DNA of 7,023 nt from positions 1 through 7,023 of the forward strand of contig JADGOA010000200.1 in assembly GCA_017883215.1 (NCBI GenBank), read 5' to 3'. The DNA is from Thermoanaerobaculia bacterium. Lineage in GTDB: Bacteria; Acidobacteriota; Thermoanaerobaculia; Gp7-AA8. Position numbers and translations under genes: made by a program. The notes beneath the pieces were generated by a model. That model was given only the letters and a program-made list of their open reading frames with translations, was not told the DNA's origin and did no database searches. Shown here piece by piece: positions 6,064 through 7,023 of this stretch. The stretch's first letter is position 1. Each line of letters begins with the position of its first letter.

Positions 6064-6768
6064 CTACAGCGGCAGCAGAGCCTCGGCTTGTTCGGGTGCA
6101 ACCCTCCGCCAGGTGATCGGGCCACGCCGTCGCACCGCGGCGGCAGCGCGGTAGCCCGGCAAAGGCTCGAACGAGTGAAAGCGCCATTCGCCGGCATCAT
6201 CGAGCCGCGGATCACACTGAAGGACGGGCGGTTCCGACAGCTGGAAGCCGAAGTCGTGGAAGCCGAGGGAGAGGCCGAGGCCGCGCGCCTTGGCATAGGC
6301 CTCCTTGAGCGTCCATCGCGAGAAGAAGGTCTCCGGTTCGCCATCCCACGTTTGCAGTTCGGCAGGTGTGAAGACGCGGCGGGTCAGACCGGCCACGCGA
6401 CGGAGATGGTCGATCCTCTCCACGTCGACGCCGATGTCATCGCTGCGAGTCACCGCCACGACGGCGATGCCTTCGGTGTGGGAGAGGTTGAATCGCAAGG
6501 ACCGATCGCGCAGTTCCGGCCGCCCGTGTTCGCCGTGCACCATCTCGATCGAGCTCTCCTCGCGGCCGAGGTAGCACGCAAGCACCGAACGCGTGAAGGC
6601 GTGGGAGACGGCGTAGAGAATGCGGTGGCGCTCCGAGATGAGTCGCCGCGCCGCTTCGATCTCCGACGCTGTCAGCTGCCGGGCGATGCGCGGAAGGAGC
6701 TCCTCGAATCGCGCTGGCTGAACGGGCGCGATCCAGAGATCGACCACGTCATCGGAGAGCTCGATCAT
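6064..6768 (-). CDS. 4'-phosphopantetheinyl transferase, Sfp/Gsp type
   Basis: A 234-residue cytoplasmic enzyme, full length for the Sfp class (~220-240). The family transfers the 4'-phosphopantetheine arm of coenzyme A to a conserved serine of acyl or peptidyl carrier proteins, converting them to the holo form. Motifs in order: HGRPEL (81-86), LRFNLSHTEG (91-100), GVDVERI with Asp115 and Glu117 (metal-binding pair), and FFSRWTLKEAYAKARGLGLS (148-167) with Trp152, Lys155 and Glu156 of the WxxKEA signature. ATG 6766-6768 gives a family-like N-terminus, but the bases before it are pyrimidine-rich on the coding strand and no Shine-Dalgarno is visible. The gene is convergent to rex and isolated from any visible synthase or carrier gene, so its partner (fatty acid, polyketide or non-ribosomal peptide carrier) cannot be told. 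I give no symbol because several names are used for this family. Confidence 0.92.
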   Translation of the reverse strand: MIELSDDVVDLWIAPVQPARFEELLPRIARQLTASEIEAARRLISERHRILYAVSHAFTRSVLACYLGREESSIEMVHGEHGRPELRDRSLRFNLSHTEGIAVVAVTRSDDIGVDVERIDHLRRVAGLTRRVFTPAELQTWDGEPETFFSRWTLKEAYAKARGLGLSLGFHDFGFQLSEPPVLQCDPRLDDAGEWRFHSFEPLPGYRAAAAVRRRGPITWRRVAPEQAEALLPL

Positions 6769-6818
6769 CGGGAGGGAACGGTACTACGTTCGAAGATGGT
6801 GCGGCTGGTCGCGGACGT

Positions 6819-6870
6819 GGCGCGTCCTGTCATGCTGAGAGGCTGTGGATGGCGGGGCGTGACACGCGCC
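6819..6870. repeat. Imperfect inverted repeat with TGTCATGCTGAG core
   Basis: GGCGCGT (6819-6825) pairs with ACGCGCC (6864-6870). After a 3-nt bulge, GTCA (6829-6832) pairs with TGAC (6860-6863). The inner sequence CCTGTCATGCTGAG (6826-6839) matches the start of the next repeat, CCTGTCATCCCGAG (6874-6887), at 12 of 14 bases. It is probably a shortened relative of its neighbour. Confidence 0.6.
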
Positions 6871-6874
6871 AAGC

Positions 6875-7001
6875 CTGTCATCCCGAGCTGCCGAAGCCGC
6901 GGAGCGGCGGAGGACAGCGAGGGATCCCCGCACTCCCGGGGTGGCGGGGGATTCCTCGCCGCGCTCCACCCCTCCGGGGTTCCGCCGGCTCGGAATGACA
7001 G
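6875..7001. repeat. 127-bp imperfect palindromic repeat (TGTCATCCCGAG type)
   Basis: The outer arms CTGTCATCCCGAGC (6875-6888) and GCTCGGAATGACAG (6988-7001) are reverse complements at 13 of 14 positions. The inner arms GCGAGGGATCCCC (6917-6929) and GGGGATTCCTCGC (6947-6959) match at 12 of 13. The centre is near 6938 at CCCGGGG. Two independently paired arm sets in the right order make chance unlikely. The arms resemble a class of dispersed intergenic repeat reading TGTCATTCCGAGC...GAGGAATC that I recall from many bacterial genomes; this was not searched. Confidence 0.8.
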
Positions 7002-7023
7002 TGTCACTTCCGCTCCATCGGCC

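Larger units (their letters stand above)
6769..7023. other. Non-coding region upstream of the PPTase gene
   Basis: I see no convincing gene here. The minus-strand frames (about 60-80 codons) read through palindromic repeats and give Pro/Arg/Ser-rich translations without recognisable domains. The region is largely two inverted repeats (6819-6870 and 6875-7001). Any promoter for the minus-strand gene should lie in 6769-6818 or within the repeats, but I find no confident -10/-35 pair. The last 22 bases hold nothing I can identify. Confidence 0.6.

Noticed and set aside
6765..7007. 80-codon minus-strand ORF overlapping the PPTase start
   Set aside because: It reads through the 127-bp palindrome, gives a Pro/Arg/Ser-rich product without domains, and has no ribosome site.

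Overview
The window is a GC-rich bacterial chromosomal segment. It carries the 3' end of a respiratory complex I (nuo) operon, a redox-sensing regulator and a convergent phosphopantetheinyl transferase. The NuoL, NuoM, NuoN and Rex proteins are full length and keep their key residues. High GC, the nuoL-nuoM-nuoN order, and an abundance of heptamer and palindromic repeats in the gaps would fit Acidobacteriota or a similar soil or sediment lineage. That placement is an inference from general familiarity, not from a marker gene.

Layout. Positions 1-307 hold two inverted heptamer-repeat blocks (1-40 and 227-294) around a short, doubtful ORF (41-235). nuoL (308-2236), nuoM (2252-3871), nuoN (3868-5325) and rex (5332-5994) follow on the + strand with gaps of 15, -4 and 6 nt, so they are very probably co-transcribed. 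The gap between rex and the next gene holds a different heptamer repeat and a GC hairpin. An Sfp-type phosphopantetheinyl transferase gene lies on the - strand (6064-6768). Its upstream region (6769-7023) has no convincing gene and is mostly two palindromic repeats, one about 127 bp long.

How the genes work together. NuoL, NuoM and NuoN are the three antiporter-like, proton-pumping membrane subunits of NADH:quinone oxidoreductase. Rex senses the NADH/NAD+ ratio, the substrate side of that enzyme, so this arrangement could form a feedback loop. The phosphopantetheinyl transferase activates carrier proteins and has no evident functional link to complex I.

The most unusual aspect is the repeat load. 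Nearly every non-coding gap of useful size holds a different palindromic or heptamer element. One such element has been absorbed in frame into the nuoM reading frame, giving NuoM a repeat-encoded C-terminal tail. I found no wholly new system such as a defence locus, CRISPR array or mobile island.
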